The notes below the pieces were generated by a model, which worked only from the letters and a program-made list of their open reading frames with translations, made no database searches and was not told the origin of the DNA. The translations under genes were made by a program, and so were the position numbers. 64,000 nt of DNA from B10-G9 sp963712165 (GTDB lineage Bacteria; Chloroflexota; Anaerolineae; Anaerolineales; UBA11858), in contig CAVQGY010000002.1 of the NCBI GenBank assembly GCA_963712165.1, positions 868,001 through 932,000 of the forward strand, in the 5' to 3' direction. Positions 51,896 to 61,242 of the stretch are shown here, piece by piece (position 1 is the first letter of the stretch; every line of letters begins with the position of its first letter).

Positions 51896-54800
51896 ATGTT
51901 AGAGAAAATTGTCCGTTTGGTGGGGGGGGATCCCCATCAAAAAATACTGGTCGGGCTTGCTGCAGAAGTTGAGGATATCAATGCCCTGGAAAGCAGTTAT
52001 GAGGATCTGGATGATCAGGCCCTGAGGGAAAAAACAACTCAGTTTAGAAGACGGCTTGCCAAGGGAGAGACCCTTGACGGCCTCCTTCCTGAAGCATTTG
52101 CTGCTGTCAGAGAAGCGAGCAAACGAATGATCGGCCAGCGCCACTACGATGTGCAGATGATCGGTGGAATAGCTATGCACCGCTGTTTTGTGGCTGAGAT
52201 GCGCACCGGTGAAGGGAAGACCCTGGGGGCAACCTTACCCTTGTATTTGAACGCGTTGACCTTGTCGGAGGATTGGGTGAAGAAAGCCCGCGCCAGCTGG
52301 GGGGAAGACCCTGACGACTGGAAATTCATACCCCTGGGCAATATGCAGGTTGGGCGGGGAGTGCACCTGGTAACAGTCAATGATTACCTGGCTCGTCGAG
52401 ATGCCCGTTGGATGGCGCCCATTTATAATTTCCTGGGTTTGAGTGTGGGCGTCCTGCAGATGGCCGCCAGAACGGAACACGGCAAGAAAGCTTTTGTGGT
52501 CAACCTGGAAAATAGAAATCCCCAGGAGGATCGCGACCAGCTGGACATGGTGCTGAGAAAAGAAGCCTATCAGGCGGATATCGTGTACGGCACCAATAAC
52601 GAGTTTGGATTTGATTATCTTCGCGATAATATGGCTATGCAGCTGGATCGCCGGGTCCAGCGAAGTCATCATTATGCCATCATCGATGAGGTTGATAATG
52701 TCCTCATTGATGAGGCCAGGACGCCATTGATCATTTCTGGACCATCCCATGATGATCCTGAGTGGTACCGACGGATGGCGACAGTGGTGAAGAGGCTCAA
52801 TCCTGAAGACTACGAAATCAGCATCCGGGACCGCAATATCACCCTCACCCCTCTGGGGGAGATGCATGTGGAGGAATTGCTCGGTCAACCCCTGGGGGAC
52901 CCTGATAATCCGGAGGATATAACTCCGGAGCAGGCACGATTGCTGGGTTATCTGGAGCAAGCCCTGCGGGCGGAGTTCATCTTCAAGAAAAACAAGGATT
53001 ATCTTGTTCAGACGGGCAAGGTAGTCATTATTGATGATTTCACTGGAAGGCTGATGCCTGGCAGGCGTTGGTCGGATGGGCTGCATCAGGCAGTGGAAGC
53101 CAAGGAAAACGTCAAGGTCCAGAGTGAAAATGTCACATATGCCACGATCACTATTCAGAATTATTTCAGGATGTATGAAAAGCTATCGGGTATGACCGGC
53201 ACGGCAGTGACCGAATCCGAAGAGTTCAATGAGATCTATAAATTGGATCCAATTGCCATTCCAACCAATCTTGATTATGTTGCATCACTTGAGGCGACCT
53301 CCCTGGTCACACTCAAAGGCAAAGAACCTGGGAGTGGGTTTGATTTCACCTATTACGCGGAGAAAGATGATCCAGACAAGACGGCGCTGTATTGGAAACG
53401 GAAAGATTATTCAGATCTGATCTATCTCAGCGAAGAAGCTAAATTGAGGGCTATTGCGGAAGAGATCCTCAGGTTTCACGTCATTGGACGGCCCCTCCTG
53501 GTTGGTACAACCTCTGTTGAGAATTCAGAAACGCTATCCCGCCGACTGGATGGACCATCTATTCGGACATTGATGTTCACCCTGATGATCCGGGAAAGCT
53601 GGATGAGGAAGCACAATCGCTTCCCGGATGGCCGCCGGATACCAGACCTGCAACCGCTGAATGTTCCCCTGGACCAGTTAAAGTTGGGCAATCTTCGCAA
53701 CCTGGTCAAGGATTTGGGGCTGGACCTGATTTTGAACGTGAATGACCCGGAGAATATCCAGCTTTTGCTGGATGTACTGGAGTTGAATGACACCCACGAA
53801 GAACGGCTGATCCAGGTATTGAAACGAGGGGTAGCTCATGATGTGCTCAATGCCCGGAAACACACTGAGGAGAGCCAGATCATAGCTGGCGCGGGAGCTT
53901 TTGGTGCAGTGATGATCGCCACCAGCATGGCAGGCCGCGGCGTGGATATCAAATTGGGCGGAGAACTTGCAGAAGAGATCACCTCGGATGTGGTTCGTGT
54001 CCTGGCCCGGGCAGGTATTAAGGATCCCTTTGAACTATCCATGGCTGAACAGGAAAAGCTCATTAAGCAGCTGGATAAAGAGGATTACGGTATATACGAT
54101 ACTGAAATCAATTTCTTCCTGCAGCATATGCGGGAGAAGGAGAGCGTGAAAGCCCTGGGAGGACTGCATGTGATCGGTTCTGAACGCCATGAAGCCAGGC
54201 GGATCGACAACCAGCTCCGGGGTCGTGCGGCTCGCCAGGGAGACCCCGGCTCCTCCCGCTTCTACCTTTCCATGGAAGATGAACTCATGGCCCGCTTTGG
54301 CGGTCAACAGATGGAAGTGCTCATGAACCGCCTGCAGGTTGATGAATCCATGCCTATCACCAACCCTTTGGTGGACCGGGTCGTGGAGCAATCCCAGAAC
54401 AGGGTGGAGGGTGCTAATTTTGATGTCCGTAAACACCTGCTGGAGTATGATGATGTATTGAATCAGCAGCGCTCTAAGATCTACGAGCAGCGGGACCGGG
54501 TATTTCAGAAGAGCGATCTATCCGAGGATATCCTGGAAATGCTGCATGATGAGGTCAAAATGCGGGTCGAAAATACCATTTGGGAAGGATCTGATGTTGC
54601 CGATCAGGCCAGCCCCTGGCGTTTACTGGCCTGGGTAACACAGATACAACCCACTTTGACATTTCAAGATCGCATGCTGCCTTCATTTACCTTGAGGCTT
54701 CTACTGGAAGAAATCCGGGAAAGTTATCCTGAGTTATCCGCAGAAGGAATCACACCTTTCCTCCTGGATATTGGAAATAAGGCTTTAGATGAGGAAGAGG

Positions 54801-55966
54801 ATTATATTCTCAACGCGGTCGAGAAAATTATTGAGGATCGTCAGTTCCACTATCAAGATCAGCTGGACTCCAGGATCGATGCCTTGGATACTTTTCTTGA
54901 GGGTTTGACTTACGGCAGCGAAGAACCTTTGAATCCTCAGGAAGTGTTTGTTGAACTCAGAGAACTGACCAGGACGCGATTCGATCTCACTCCCAATCAG
55001 ATCAGGGAATTGGTTGATAGTGTCAGCCCAGAACTCGAAGATGGGCTGAGGGCCCAGATCGAATCTGAACTAGAGCTGATCGAGATCAAAAGGCTGATCG
55101 GCGCAGTGGAGCGGCTGCTGGGCTCCCCCCTGGAGGTCCCTGAAGCCTTAGCCAGCGACCTGGATTGGCAGACAGCGCCTGACTGGATCGTTGAACGGGT
55201 TCGGGAGCATTTCCAGGCTCGCCGCAAGACATACTTTGATGATCCGGATGATCCACGAGTAGTAAAGAGCATTGAAACGGGATTGAAGGATATCCCCGGA
55301 GGGAAATGTTCCGATTCTGATCTGGCAAGGCTTCTGGGCCTGATGGCTGAGGGTCGCCAGGCAGCTTTTGATAAGAAGAGCCATCGACGGATCTGGCTGA
55401 GAACCCAGCGTTTGCGATATCATTTTTACGCTGCTGAGCTGCTAACCAAGAAATCGCCCGATGAAGTTGAGGGGTTGATCCTGGATCACCTTGAAAATGC
55501 CCGACTCGCCCTTCGTGAAGCTTGGGGAGATATTGAACTGACCCGTTTGAAGGATATGAAATTAACTGACTTGGAGAGCGATACCCAAAACCTGCTCCAG
55601 CAGGAACTAGGCGAGGATATTTTCCTGCAGGCTGGAGAGGCCGAGATAGGAAAATTAACAGGTGATTTGCAGGGCAGAGTTCGTGCTTTCCTGGGTGGGT
55701 CAGTGATGAATAAGATATACAGAGATCTCTTCCTCAGAGTGATATCGGAGCTGTGGGTAGAATATCTGACTGAGATGGAAGCGCTTCGAGTGGCGATCGG
55801 TCTGGAAGCTTACGCCCAACGAGATCCGTTGGTCCAATATAAATCCCGCGGATTTGAGATGTTCCAGCGCTTGATGGAGGATATGCGAGTGGGTATGGTA
55901 AGCCGGATGTTCACCTTTCAACCTCGAAATCTCGAGCGGGTTCAGGCGTCAGTCGAGAATGGATGA
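51896..55966 (+). CDS. secA: Preprotein translocase ATPase SecA, unusually large
   Basis: A 1,356-aa SecA, much longer than the usual 800-950 aa. The motor is complete: MRTGEGKTLGATLPLYLNAL (Walker A near residue 105), DYLRDNMA, DEVDNVLIDEARTPLIISG (Walker B), TSMAGRGVDIKLGG and GSERHEARRIDNQLRGRAARQGD in NBD2. Extra material includes an insert of about 30 residues after Walker A (SEDWVKKARASWGEDPDDW), an insert of about 100 residues inside NBD2 after VGTTSVENSETLSRRL, and a C-terminal extension. The usual C-terminal CxCxSGxxxxxC zinc site is absent. ATG 51896 is supported by AAGGTGA; a TTG at 51842 would add 18 residues. It drives export of proteins through SecYEG. Confidence 0.95.
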   Translation: MLEKIVRLVGGDPHQKILVGLAAEVEDINALESSYEDLDDQALREKTTQFRRRLAKGETLDGLLPEAFAAVREASKRMIGQRHYDVQMIGGIAMHRCFVAEMRTGEGKTLGATLPLYLNALTLSEDWVKKARASWGEDPDDWKFIPLGNMQVGRGVHLVTVNDYLARRDARWMAPIYNFLGLSVGVLQMAARTEHGKKAFVVNLENRNPQEDRDQLDMVLRKEAYQADIVYGTNNEFGFDYLRDNMAMQLDRRVQRSHHYAIIDEVDNVLIDEARTPLIISGPSHDDPEWYRRMATVVKRLNPEDYEISIRDRNITLTPLGEMHVEELLGQPLGDPDNPEDITPEQARLLGYLEQALRAEFIFKKNKDYLVQTGKVVIIDDFTGRLMPGRRWSDGLHQAVEAKENVKVQSENVTYATITIQNYFRMYEKLSGMTGTAVTESEEFNEIYKLDPIAIPTNLDYVASLEATSLVTLKGKEPGSGFDFTYYAEKDDPDKTALYWKRKDYSDLIYLSEEAKLRAIAEEILRFHVIGRPLLVGTTSVENSETLSRRLDGPSIRTLMFTLMIRESWMRKHNRFPDGRRIPDLQPLNVPLDQLKLGNLRNLVKDLGLDLILNVNDPENIQLLLDVLELNDTHEERLIQVLKRGVAHDVLNARKHTEESQIIAGAGAFGAVMIATSMAGRGVDIKLGGELAEEITSDVVRVLARAGIKDPFELSMAEQEKLIKQLDKEDYGIYDTEINFFLQHMREKESVKALGGLHVIGSERHEARRIDNQLRGRAARQGDPGSSRFYLSMEDELMARFGGQQMEVLMNRLQVDESMPITNPLVDRVVEQSQNRVEGANFDVRKHLLEYDDVLNQQRSKIYEQRDRVFQKSDLSEDILEMLHDEVKMRVENTIWEGSDVADQASPWRLLAWVTQIQPTLTFQDRMLPSFTLRLLLEEIRESYPELSAEGITPFLLDIGNKALDEEEDYILNAVEKIIEDRQFHYQDQLDSRIDALDTFLEGLTYGSEEPLNPQEVFVELRELTRTRFDLTPNQIRELVDSVSPELEDGLRAQIESELELIEIKRLIGAVERLLGSPLEVPEALASDLDWQTAPDWIVERVREHFQARRKTYFDDPDDPRVVKSIETGLKDIPGGKCSDSDLARLLGLMAEGRQAAFDKKSHRRIWLRTQRLRYHFYAAELLTKKSPDEVEGLILDHLENARLALREAWGDIELTRLKDMKLTDLESDTQNLLQQELGEDIFLQAGEAEIGKLTGDLQGRVRAFLGGSVMNKIYRDLFLRVISELWVEYLTEMEALRVAIGLEAYAQRDPLVQYKSRGFEMFQRLMEDMRVGMVSRMFTFQPRNLERVQASVENG

Positions 55967-55987
55967 TCTATTAGCAATCTAACCTTT

Positions 55988-56012
55988 AGGTGCTGTGGTT
56001 GGAACGGCACCT
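55988..56012 (+). terminator. Weak hairpin after secA
   Basis: AGGTGCTGT / ACGGCACCT (9-bp arms with one G-T pair) lies 21 bp after the secA stop but without a T tract, so termination is uncertain. Confidence 0.4.
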
Positions 56013-56105
56013 TATAGGGAGTAAGCCCCAGCCCGGGATCCCGAAAGGGTCGGGTTATCAGGTAAAATACAAACAACTGTATCGGGGATAACGGATATCA
56101 AAAGA

Positions 56106-57158
56106 ATGGCAAAAATCATCCTCCCGGAAGTTGCTGAATTTTACAAGGTGCTGCCCAAGGTGGAGCTACACCGCCATTTGGAAGGGTCCCTGCGCGTCCC
56201 TACCATGATGGAGATCGTCCGCGCTCATGAAATGGATGTCAAGAATACTGGATACCTCAGGCCGCTGGTTCAGGTAGATCACGAGGAACCCTATACATTC
56301 GAGAATTTCCTCTCAAAATTTGGCACCTTGAGGTTGTTTTACAAATCACCTGACATCATCAAACGAATAAGCTGGGAAGCTGTTGAGGATGCGGCCTCGG
56401 ATAATGTTCGCTATATGGAACTGCGATTTACGCCTGTCGCCCTCAGCAGGGCAGAAGGTTTTCCTATGGCCCAGGTCGTAGATTGGGTGATCGATAGCGT
56501 GCACCAGGCCGCAGATCATTTCCAGGTCATGGTGCGATTAATCATTGGATTTAACAGACATGAAAGCCTTGACCTGGCCCGGGAAGCCCTCGATATTGCC
56601 CTGAACAGGCAGAAAGATGGCATAGTGGGGGTGGATCTGGCAGGAAATGAGGCTGAATTCCCTGCAGCCCCTTTCTGTGAGTTGATCCAGGAGGCCAGAG
56701 AGGGTGGCTTACGGATCACTGTCCATGCCGGAGAATGGAATGGGGCAGAGAATGTCCGTCAGGCGATTGAGGATCTGGGAGCTGACCGAATAGGACATGG
56801 TATCAGAGTTCTGGAAGATCCACGGGTGGTTGCCTTAGCCCGGGAACGCGGTATACCCTTTGAAGTATGTGTTACCAGCAACTTTCATTCTGGTGTTGTC
56901 GATGAAATAACCAGCCATCCCATCAAGACTATGATTGAAAGCGGTCTGAATGTCACAATCAATACCGACGATCCCAGTATTTCCAAAATAAACCTATCCA
57001 GCGAATACCAGACTGTGCATAAGGATCTGGGTATATCAATGGATTTGATCGGTACCCGGGTTAAGGCAGCCGCTCAGGGAGCTTTCTTACCCGCTGAGTT
57101 AAAAGGTAAATTAGCAAACGCAATTGAAAAGGAATTTATGCGGAAGCTGATAATGTAG
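56106..57158 (+). CDS. add: Adenosine deaminase
   Basis: A 350-aa amidohydrolase-type barrel that converts adenosine to inosine with Zn2+. Visible: the N-terminal metal ligands in ELHRHLEGSLRVP, TVHAGEWNGAENV (third His), GHGIRVLEDP with the catalytic His, and the C-terminal INTDDPSI Asp pair. An MxxG-type GVDLAGNEAEFP substrate-binding segment also fits. The protein is of family-typical length. Adenine deaminase cannot be excluded by motif alone. Confidence 0.92.
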   Translation: MAKIILPEVAEFYKVLPKVELHRHLEGSLRVPTMMEIVRAHEMDVKNTGYLRPLVQVDHEEPYTFENFLSKFGTLRLFYKSPDIIKRISWEAVEDAASDNVRYMELRFTPVALSRAEGFPMAQVVDWVIDSVHQAADHFQVMVRLIIGFNRHESLDLAREALDIALNRQKDGIVGVDLAGNEAEFPAAPFCELIQEAREGGLRITVHAGEWNGAENVRQAIEDLGADRIGHGIRVLEDPRVVALARERGIPFEVCVTSNFHSGVVDEITSHPIKTMIESGLNVTINTDDPSISKINLSSEYQTVHKDLGISMDLIGTRVKAAAQGAFLPAELKGKLANAIEKEFMRKLIM

Positions 57159-57167
57159 AAGTAGGTT

Positions 57168-57824
57168 TTATTTCCTTTTTTCTTCCCATTCCCTTACAGC
57201 ATCGTCAATCAGTTTGCGGATCTCAGGATCAGGAATTTCTGCAACGTCATTATAAGATTCCAGCCCCACCCAGAAGCGAATTTCCTTATTGTGGTTTTCC
57301 ATCAGGTGGATGCCTTTGCCCGCCATAGGGGAACCGTGCAGTTTCCGTTGTAGGATTTTATTTACCTCATCGACAACGCTTAACATCTTGATTCCGCCCT
57401 CATCGTCGTCATCGATCTCGAGGTCGGCTTCCACCTTAGGTTCTTCTGCCGGCAGGGGAGGCGCGGGTGCAGGTGCACCTTGGGGGTCCTTGTGGATAGT
57501 GATGATATTCAATATCTCTTTTGGAAGGGTTTCTTTTTCAACATATTTCCCATCGACTTCATAGACAGGCGCTTCCCCTTCTTCTTTCCAGACCTTGAGC
57601 AGTATTTGTGAATCAGGGGTGGGTTTTTTCACGATGGGAGGTGCTCCCTCGCCAGCAGCACTTGGTTCTGATGCAGAACCTTCTAAGGCTTTTTCAGATC
57701 CATCTTTCTGAAAGAGTTTTTTCAGGAAAGGAGCTTCCAATGAAACAAGGAAGAGCCCCAGGAAAAATCCAATTGCAAGGGCGAAGATAGCGATGAAGAT
57801 CACTAATGCGGTTTGCAAATCCAT
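57168..57824 (-). CDS. Single-span membrane protein with acidic/Pro-rich cytoplasmic region
   Basis: A 218-aa protein with one N-terminal helix (about residues 5-27, LVIFIAIFALAIGFFLGLFL), then a charged, Pro/Ala/Glu-rich linker (SASEPSAAGEGAPP; PAPAPPLPAEEP) and a C-terminal part with VVDEVNKILQRKL, GIHLMENHNKEIRFWVG and a charged tail ending EWEEKRK. AGGAGG precedes the ATG. It is the last gene of a six-gene operon, 12 bp after mutM. No family recognised; the ordering suggests no specific role. Confidence 0.75.
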   Translation of the reverse strand: MDLQTALVIFIAIFALAIGFFLGLFLVSLEAPFLKKLFQKDGSEKALEGSASEPSAAGEGAPPIVKKPTPDSQILLKVWKEEGEAPVYEVDGKYVEKETLPKEILNIITIHKDPQGAPAPAPPLPAEEPKVEADLEIDDDDEGGIKMLSVVDEVNKILQRKLHGSPMAGKGIHLMENHNKEIRFWVGLESYNDVAEIPDPEIRKLIDDAVREWEEKRK

Positions 57825-57836
57825 ATGAACTCCTCC

Positions 57837-58661
57837 TTACCCAGGAAGCTGTTGGCAATTCTGACAGTAATAGGTACTGCGCTGGGCCATTTTGATCCGG
57901 TCTATGGGTGTTTTACAACGACTGCATGGTTGTCCTTCTAAATTATACACCGAGAGATATTTCTGGTAATCCCCTCCCCGATACATCCAGTCAATGCTGG
58001 AACCATGATTCTGTATGCCTTCCCGGAGTACTTCACGGATGCTTTTCCAGAGGGCGTAGGATTCATCACTAGTTAATGAATCGGTTTTCCGGGCAGGATG
58101 CAATTTTGCCCTGAAAAGGCTTTCATCTGTGTAGATGTTGCCCAACCCGGCGATCATACCCTGATCAAGGAGAAAATATTTCAGCTGCCTGTTGTGGGAG
58201 TGGAGAAGTGCCTGAAAGGAATCCGGCGTAAAATCATCCCCGAGAGGTTCTGGCCCGAGGTTACCAATCACTTCTGAAGGATCATCTGTGAGCCATACTC
58301 TGCCAAATTTGCGGATATTATTAAATGCTAGCCGGTAGCGATCATCGAAGTTGAGGATCAGACGGTAGTGCTTTCCAAGTGGATTGATTTTTTCTTCTAC
58401 TACTATTTCTCCACTCATCCGCAAATGGATGATCAGGCTGTCCTGGGAGAGGTTGATCAGTAGATTTTTTCCCCTCCGGCCAATTCCTGTAACGAATTGA
58501 CCCTGGATGCGGGATAAAAACTCCTCCGGATCTGGTTCTGCCAGGGTTCCTTCCCAGAGCAGCTCGGCATTGGTGATCTTCTTACCTAGGATGGAAGGCG
58601 CGCCAGACTCTCCCTGGAGTAAGTATCTGCGAAAGGTCTCGACTTCAGGAAGTTCTGGCAT
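57837..58661 (-). CDS. mutM: Formamidopyrimidine-DNA glycosylase (Fpg/MutM)
   Basis: A 274-aa bifunctional base-excision enzyme that removes 8-oxoguanine and cleaves the abasic site. Catalytic Pro2 and Glu3 are in MPELPEVETFRRYL. HLRMSGE (about residues 76-82) is the family substrate loop with the catalytic-type residues, and a helix-two-turn-helix includes QGMIAGLGNIYTDESLF. The C-terminal zinc finger is Cys-X2-Cys ... Cys-X2-Cys (CSRCKTPIDRIKMAQRSTYY then CQNC). Start ATG lies 6 bp after prs in the operon. Confidence 0.95.
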   Translation of the reverse strand: MPELPEVETFRRYLLQGESGAPSILGKKITNAELLWEGTLAEPDPEEFLSRIQGQFVTGIGRRGKNLLINLSQDSLIIHLRMSGEIVVEEKINPLGKHYRLILNFDDRYRLAFNNIRKFGRVWLTDDPSEVIGNLGPEPLGDDFTPDSFQALLHSHNRQLKYFLLDQGMIAGLGNIYTDESLFRAKLHPARKTDSLTSDESYALWKSIREVLREGIQNHGSSIDWMYRGGDYQKYLSVYNLEGQPCSRCKTPIDRIKMAQRSTYYCQNCQQLPG

Positions 58662-58667
58662 AGGGAT

Positions 58668-59663
58668 CTATTCGTCAAACATTTCCCCAACACTGCGGCC
58701 TTCATGGGCCCTGCGGATAACTTCTCCCAGCAGAGGTGAGATATCGAGTATATCTACTTTGCGGCCTTTTTGAAGTACTTTGATGTCTGGGGAGGGAATG
58801 GGAACTGTATTTGTTGTGATTAAATGAGAGATCGGAGAGGCTGCTAATCGTTCTACTGCAGGACCAGAAAAAACAGGGTGGACAAATACCGAGAAGATAT
58901 CCCGGGCCCCTTTAGTCTGAGCCAAAAATGCTGCTTCAACCATCGAACCAGCAGTATCCACCTCATCATCGATAATGATCACATCTCGGTCAGCGGTTTC
59001 TCCTATTAATGTCAGCGCTTCCGCAGCGTCTGTTTTTGATTTCCTTCGTTTTTCAATAAATGCTATCGGCACACCCAGCTCGGCTGCCAGGTTGCGGCCT
59101 TTTTTGGCGAAACCCAGATCAACCGTCAATACGACCGGGTCTTTCATCTTGGGCAGGAGCTCAGTGATCCTGTCTTTTAAGATATGGTAGGCAGTTAACA
59201 CATCACCAGGAATAGAAAAGAAACCCTGGATCTGACCGGCATGCATGTCCATGGTCATATAGCGGTCTGCTCCGGCTATTTCAATCATGTCTGCGATCAG
59301 GCGAGCAGTGATCGGTACCCGGGGTTTGTCCTTCTTGTCCGAGCGTGTGTAGCTGAGGTAAGGGATGACCGCTGTCACTCTGCCAGCTGAATCAAGGCGC
59401 AGTGTTTGCAGGGTGATCAGCAGCTCCATCAGGTTGCGGTGGACCGGCCGGGAAGTGTTCTGGATCAGGTAGACATCCTGACCCCGAACGCTGTTGTGTA
59501 AGCGGACCCAGAGGTTCTCGTTGGGAAATTCGATGATATCCCTTCCACTGCAGGGTATGTCCAGGTAATCCGCAATGCCCTGGGCTACTTCCGGGATAGC
59601 AGTGCCCGCGAATAATTTGATTTCACCATACATGCCTCGGTCCTCGGTTATGTGGTGTATCAT
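58668..59663 (-). CDS. prs: Ribose-phosphate pyrophosphokinase (PRPP synthetase)
   Basis: A 331-aa enzyme making PRPP from ribose-5-phosphate and ATP for nucleotide synthesis. Features: IKLFAGTAIPEVAQGIADYL near the N-terminus, NENLWVRLHNSVRGQDVYLIQNT (ATP-binding), GLD-like MHAGQIQGFF, VDLGFAKKGRNLAAELGVP with the flexible KRR loop, and the PRPP loop IIDDEVDTAGSMVEAA. The PRPP loop is slightly variant (TAGS rather than TGGT). The ATG at 59663 has AAAGGA upstream; an internal ATG at 59633 lacks spacing. It is in the six-gene operon, 11 bp after the GNAT gene. Confidence 0.94.
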   Translation of the reverse strand: MIHHITEDRGMYGEIKLFAGTAIPEVAQGIADYLDIPCSGRDIIEFPNENLWVRLHNSVRGQDVYLIQNTSRPVHRNLMELLITLQTLRLDSAGRVTAVIPYLSYTRSDKKDKPRVPITARLIADMIEIAGADRYMTMDMHAGQIQGFFSIPGDVLTAYHILKDRITELLPKMKDPVVLTVDLGFAKKGRNLAAELGVPIAFIEKRRKSKTDAAEALTLIGETADRDVIIIDDEVDTAGSMVEAAFLAQTKGARDIFSVFVHPVFSGPAVERLAASPISHLITTNTVPIPSPDIKVLQKGRKVDILDISPLLGEVIRRAHEGRSVGEMFDE

Positions 59664-59674
59664 AATGCCATCCT

Positions 59675-60223
59675 TTAGTTATCTCGCTGCCAATCCTGCC
59701 GGAGAAAGCTCATCAGGAGAACATCTACATATCTCCCCTCGATATATTGAGCTTCCCGCATTTTCCCTTCCACAATAAAACCTGCTTTCTCATAAGAACG
59801 GATAGCGCGTTGATTGGATTCGTACACTTGTAAAAATACCCGGTGAAGATTCATGTTCTCAAATCCATGTTTTAAGAGCAACCGCACGGCCCTGGTACCA
59901 AATCCCTTGTCCCAATATTCTTTCTCCCCAATATGTATGCCGATTTCCGCTGAGCGATTTTCCAGGTCGATCCCGAATAAACCGCAGTTGCCAACAAACA
60001 CCCAGGTGTTTTTCTGCGGATCTGGTTGGATTTCAATAGCCATTGGCCGTTCCCGCGGGGGTTTTTTCAGCAGGGCTGAAAACCATTCTTCCTCTTCCGC
60101 AAGGGAGAGAGGATAGAGCAAAGACAGCCCCAGTTTAACTTCTGGGTCATTCAGCCAGCGCACAAAATGGGGCAGGTCCTCTTTTTCGATCGCCCGGAAG
60201 CGGATCTGGTCGCCAACAATCAT
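59675..60223 (-). CDS. GNAT-family N-acetyltransferase (RimJ/RimL type)
   Basis: A 182-aa acetyltransferase-fold protein. It starts FRAIEKEDLPHFVRWLNDPEV, includes IGIHIGEKEYWDKGFGTRAVRLLLKHGFE (the acetyl-CoA binding V/I-x-x-x-x-R/Q-G-x-G/A region, here KGFGTRA) and ends with QVYESNQRAIRSYEKAGFIVEGKMREA. Its start overlaps the meaB end by 4 bp. Typical targets are protein N-termini or small amines; the real substrate is unknown. Confidence 0.92.
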   Translation of the reverse strand: MIVGDQIRFRAIEKEDLPHFVRWLNDPEVKLGLSLLYPLSLAEEEEWFSALLKKPPRERPMAIEIQPDPQKNTWVFVGNCGLFGIDLENRSAEIGIHIGEKEYWDKGFGTRAVRLLLKHGFENMNLHRVFLQVYESNQRAIRSYEKAGFIVEGKMREAQYIEGRYVDVLLMSFLRQDWQRDN

Positions 60224-61242
60224 ATACCTGCTCCTTTTAACAAAGCTTCTACTGCTTTCCAGGGTGTGATCTCCCGGGAGATCACTTTTTCGAGAGTTCC
60301 TTGATAGGTCGCTGGGGCAATTTTAGTTTCCCAGCGTGAGCGCAGGGAATCTCTTAGAAGCACTTCGAGCTCATTTGTGAGCCGCTTTTCCTCCCTGTGT
60401 TGCCACTCTCCGCTGGCAAGTAGATAATCCCGGTGATTGGCCAGCTCAGTGACTAGCTCTGGGAGGCCCTCTCCAGTAATGGATACTGTCGGCAGCACTG
60501 GTGGGATCCAACCAGGATTGAGACCTTGATCAGCGGGATCGGAGACTGTCATTCCGGGCCCGTGATGTTCCAACTCCTCTGGATGGGGGTGGGCAAGACT
60601 TAACATGGAACGCAAAGCCCGGAGCGAGTGTTCGGCTCCTGGTTTGTCTGCTTTATTCACTACCAGGATGTCGGCTATTTCCAGGATACCGGCTTTGAAG
60701 GTCTGGATCTCATCACCCAATCCTGGGGCTTCAACCACGATGGTGCTGTGGGCCAGGCTGGCAATATCGACCTCCGCCTGGCCTGCTCCAACAGTTTCAA
60801 TGATGATGATGTCAAAACCGGCAGCGTCGAAAACCTGTACAAGACTTCCTGTTGCCGCTGCCAGTCCGCCCAGTGAACCGCGGGAGGCCATGGAGCGGAC
60901 AAAAACACCGGGATCTCCTGCCAAGTCATGCATGCGGACCCTGTCACCCAATAATGCCCCACCGCTGAAAGGGCTGGTTGGGTCTACCGCGATCACTGCG
61001 ATCCCGGGCTTTACCCCTCCCTCCCCGAAGTGACGATAGTGATAGGCGAGCTGGTTGACCAGGGTAGACTTTCCAGTACCTGGTGCTCCAGTCACACCGA
61101 TCAGGTGGGATTTTCCAGTATGCGGGAAAAGCGCTTCCAATAAATGGAAGCCTTCCCGGGTTCCGTTTTCGATTTGGGTCAGGGCGCGAGTGACTGCCAG
61201 TCGCTCCCCCCGTAGGACTGCTTCTGGATCTATTACTGGCAT
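60220..61242 (-). CDS. meaB: MeaB-type G-protein chaperone (ArgK family GTPase)
   Basis: A 340-aa GTPase that protects and loads adenosylcobalamin enzymes such as methylmalonyl-CoA mutase. Walker A is GAPGTGKSTLVNQL (about residues 54-67), DPTSPFSGGALLGDRVRM follows near 86, and the G3/G4-like region includes ETVGAGQAEVDIA and VVNKADKPG. Its start overlaps by 10 bp the end of the small B12-binding mutase subunit gene, which supports the pairing. The mutase large subunit is not in the window. Confidence 0.94.
   Translation of the reverse strand: MPVIDPEAVLRGERLAVTRALTQIENGTREGFHLLEALFPHTGKSHLIGVTGAPGTGKSTLVNQLAYHYRHFGEGGVKPGIAVIAVDPTSPFSGGALLGDRVRMHDLAGDPGVFVRSMASRGSLGGLAAATGSLVQVFDAAGFDIIIIETVGAGQAEVDIASLAHSTIVVEAPGLGDEIQTFKAGILEIADILVVNKADKPGAEHSLRALRSMLSLAHPHPEELEHHGPGMTVSDPADQGLNPGWIPPVLPTVSITGEGLPELVTELANHRDYLLASGEWQHREEKRLTNELEVLLRDSLRSRWETKIAPATYQGTLEKVISREITPWKAVEALLKGAGI

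Noticed and set aside
52235..53086. 283-codon minus-strand open frame opposite secA
   Set aside because: It lies wholly within conserved SecA motor motifs on the other strand; a shadow frame.
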